Part shown: one piece after another, positions 62,000-64,000 of the stretch
Layout: each line of letters opens with the position of its first letter
Position numbering within the stretch: the first letter of the stretch is position 1
DNA from: Flavobacteriales bacterium
Lineage (GTDB): Bacteria > Bacteroidota > Bacteroidia > Flavobacteriales_E > Vicingaceae
Assembly (NCBI GenBank): GCA_015075325.1
Contig: JABTUP010000014.1
Span: forward strand, 1-64,000
DNA: 64,000 bases
Direction: 5' to 3'
Made by a program: the position numbers and the translations under genes
Notes under the pieces: model-generated
Database searches by the model: none
Told to the model about the DNA's origin: nothing
The model's input: the letters and a program-made list of their open reading frames with translations, nothing else

Positions 62000-62845
62000 T
62001 TGAATAAATCACTCTATATCAATTACAACGGAAAGTTGTTTTTAGAAACCGAAAAGATATTTTCGGTAAACAATAGAGCGTTTAAATATGGCGATGCCAT
62101 TTTCGAAACCATTCGAATTATGAATGGCAAATTGTGTTTTTTATCCGACCATTTTGAGCGATTAAAAAAAGGAATTGATTTTCTTCAGATGAAAGCCTGT
62201 AACCTCAATTTTGATGAGCTAACCAAACAAATGGAAGAACTTCTTGTAAAAAACAACATCAATAAAGGTGGTCGATTACGAATTACTGTTTTTAGAGAAG
62301 CCGATGGTTTTTATATACCATTGAACCAATCGTGTGCTTATGTAATTGAAGTAAAACCAATTGAATTAAATCAATACGAATTAAATGCAACTGGTTTAAA
62401 AATTGACATTTACAATACTTACAAACGCAGCACTTCCAAATTATCGAACATAAAAACGACCAACGATATTCCTCAAATATTAGCTGGATTATATACCATT
62501 GAAAACCAGTTAGATGATTGCATTGTTTTAAACAAACACAACAGAATTGTAGAAACCACCAGCTCCAATATTTTCTTATACAAAAAAAACAACATCTATA
62601 CCCCTAGCCTTGATGAAGGTTGTATGGATGGTGTAATGCGAAAACAAATTTTACGCATTGCAGAAAAGTTAAAAATCAACATTTTTGAAGGCATGCTCAA
62701 TGCCAACGTGTTATTGCAAACAGATGAAGTTTTTTTAACCAATGTGGTTAAAGGTGTACAGTGGGTTAAATCGTTTAAAGAAAAAACCTATACCAATGAG
62801 GCTGCTCAAGTTTTTGTGAATGAATTGAATAAAATCAATCCCTAA
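62000..62845 (+). CDS. Class IV aminotransferase (IlvE/PabC-type), TTG start
   Basis: A 281-residue PLP enzyme starting at TTG, 1 bp after the HAD stop. NNRAFKYGDAIFETIRIMNG near residue 24, the PLP Lys152 in LSNIKTTNDIPQ and VETTSSNIFLYKKN near 190 mark the class IV fold. It could be a branched-chain aminotransferase, D-amino acid aminotransferase or 4-amino-4-deoxychorismate lyase. The short length and KTTNDI favour the lyase or a general role over IlvE. The end overlaps the convergent RND gene by 11 bp. Confidence 0.85.
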   Translation: MNKSLYINYNGKLFLETEKIFSVNNRAFKYGDAIFETIRIMNGKLCFLSDHFERLKKGIDFLQMKACNLNFDELTKQMEELLVKNNINKGGRLRITVFREADGFYIPLNQSCAYVIEVKPIELNQYELNATGLKIDIYNTYKRSTSKLSNIKTTNDIPQILAGLYTIENQLDDCIVLNKHNRIVETTSSNIFLYKKNNIYTPSLDEGCMDGVMRKQILRIAEKLKINIFEGMLNANVLLQTDEVFLTNVVKGVQWVKSFKEKTYTNEAAQVFVNELNKINP

Positions 62846-64000
62846 TATTAAACTTTGCTTTAACACCATCCACCACAGCATAAACAACTGGTACCAAATA
62901 AACGGTTAAAATTAATGAAGAGAGCAATCCGCCAATAATTACCCATGCCAGTCCGTTTTTCCACTCACTTGCCGAACCTGTGGCTAAAGCAATCGGCAAC
63001 ATACCAATTACCATAGAAAGAGTAGTCATTAAAATTGGACGCATTCTTCCTTTTCCTGCTATAATTAAGGCTTCTTTGTAATTTTTTCCTTCTGCTTTAA
63101 GCTGATTGGTAAAATCTACAATTAAAATAGCGTTTTTGGTAACCAATCCCATCAACATAATTAATCCCAATAAGGCAAATAAACTTAAATGACTAAGGGT
63201 TAAGTTGAGTGCTAAAAATGCTCCAATTGCAGCAACAGGAATGGAAAACAATACCACAAAAGGATAAATAAAACTATCGTACAACGCTACCATAATTAGG
63301 TAAATCAATAAAAACGAAATAATTAAAACCGAACCCAATGCTCCAAAGCTATCATTTTGACGTTTAATGTCGCTACCCCAAGTCATTTGTATGTTTTCGG
63401 GTAAAGGATTTTCTTTAACATACGCCACCACTTCATCAGCAACTGTTCCAGAAGGTCGCCCTAATGAATTTGCAGTAATTGTTACAGCAGGTTGTCGGTC
63501 TAGTCGTTCTAACAATGATGGTGAATTGCTTTGTTTTACTTCGGCAAACTGAGCAATTTCTATCGGCATGCCCATTGGGTTTACAATAGGAAGTTTATTT
63601 ACATCGTTGAAATTTTTCCTATCAAAATCAGCCAACTGAATACGAACAGGATATTCCGTTCCATCTTCTGTTAAAGTAGCATCATCGTTTCCGCTAAAAG
63701 CAGTACGTAAATTCATTCCCACATATGCGGTGTTCAAACCCATTCGCTGCATTTTATCTTTATCGGGAATAACTTGGTACTCCGGACTACCTTCTTCTAC
63801 CGAAAGTTTTACATTATCAGCCCCGGGAGTTTTTTCAATAATGGATTTTAACTTATGAGCAGTTGCCATTACTTCCTCATTATTACTACCACTAAGTGTA
63901 ATTTCTATTGGTGCCGAACGTGGTATTAATCCTAAACCAGCAATACCATATTTTATTCCCGGAAACTTGCTTTGTAAATCGCTACGGAGATCTTGCATAA
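62835..64000 (-). CDS. RND efflux permease, C-terminal part (truncated by window edge)
   Basis: At least 387 residues of an RND pump are visible. The frame has a Met at 63998 but this is only an internal codon, because complete pumps are about 1000-1050 residues and the N-terminal half is missing. Visible parts are the second periplasmic loop (IQLADFDRKNFNDVNKLPIV region) and five or six C-terminal TM segments with FALLGLIMLMGLVTKNAILIVDFTN and RMRPILMTTLSMVIGMLPIAL. This is HAE1/AcrB-like. The adaptor gene would be expected further right, beyond the window. Confidence 0.9.
   Translation of the reverse strand, partial: MQDLRSDLQSKFPGIKYGIAGLGLIPRSAPIEITLSGSNNEEVMATAHKLKSIIEKTPGADNVKLSVEEGSPEYQVIPDKDKMQRMGLNTAYVGMNLRTAFSGNDDATLTEDGTEYPVRIQLADFDRKNFNDVNKLPIVNPMGMPIEIAQFAEVKQSNSPSLLERLDRQPAVTITANSLGRPSGTVADEVVAYVKENPLPENIQMTWGSDIKRQNDSFGALGSVLIISFLLIYLIMVALYDSFIYPFVVLFSIPVAAIGAFLALNLTLSHLSLFALLGLIMLMGLVTKNAILIVDFTNQLKAEGKNYKEALIIAGKGRMRPILMTTLSMVIGMLPIALATGSASEWKNGLAWVIIGGLLSSLILTVYLVPVVYAVVDGVKAKFNIRD

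Overview
The window looks like a chromosomal segment of a Bacteroidota bacterium, most likely order Flavobacteriales. The DNA is AT-rich. Many genes are preceded by the Bacteroidota -7 promoter element TAnnTTTG (or TAnnTTCG) and lack a purine-rich ribosome binding site. TTG and GTG starts are common. PorX (type IX secretion regulator), an alpha-oxoamine synthase of the sphingolipid/sulfonolipid type, DUF4258-like and DUF7935-like proteins and a carboxynorspermidine-type polyamine pathway all fit that phylum. The genus cannot be fixed from the sequence.

Region 1 (1-3258) is the end of an integrative element: a DUF3987 protein cut by the window edge, a small excisionase-like HTH protein, an unknown 257-residue protein and a tyrosine recombinase, all on the minus strand. 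It ends at what looks like the 3' terminus of a tRNA-Ser gene, probably the attachment site. Region 2 (3287-11825) is ordinary chromosome: cold-shock protein, MFS exporter, DUF2461, TtcA, a COG2426 membrane protein, the NspC/carboxynorspermidine synthase pair, a YbiT-type ABC-F ATPase whose second nucleotide site looks dead, and DUF2237. Region 3 (11826-14244) holds a lone OLD-type ATPase-TOPRIM nuclease gene, a probable defence gene, surrounded by non-coding DNA and chromosomal repeats.

Region 4 (14245-26830) has an HtrA protease, an alpha-oxoamine synthase, tryptophanase, PyrD, a DUF6922-like/AbiEii toxin-antitoxin-like pair, an HMG-CoA lyase homologue, an HD phosphohydrolase, PorX, TsaE and alanine dehydrogenase. 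Region 5 (27361-43922) is a surface polysaccharide locus of about 16.5 kb, all on the plus strand: flippase, two polymerase/ligase-type membrane proteins, several glycosyltransferases, UDP-GlcNAc 2-epimerase, an FdtA/FdtB pair for a 3-amino-3,6-dideoxyhexose, two methyltransferases, and a WbpV/WbpL/WbpM-like set that could make and transfer the first N-acetyl-6-deoxyhexosamine. It also holds an unknown membrane-anchored protein made of three ~50-residue repeats. A 23-bp perfect inverted repeat closes the locus.

Region 6 (44003-64000) returns to core functions: NhaD antiporter, amino-acid dehydrogenase, malate dehydrogenase, a retropepsin-like protein, an RND efflux pair, a 41-residue membrane peptide, MeaB, an outer-membrane-type protein, topoisomerase IV subunits ParE and ParC separated by an inserted DUF559 gene with an inverted repeat pair upstream, a rhomboid protease, a HAD phosphatase, a class IV aminotransferase and the C-terminal part of a second RND permease running off the right edge.

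The best candidates for something undescribed are the lone OLD-type system, the triple-repeat protein in the polysaccharide locus, the DUF559-plus-palindrome insertion, the asymmetric ABC-F protein, the clamp-binding-like tail on ParC and the 257-residue partner of the integrase. None could be searched against databases here.
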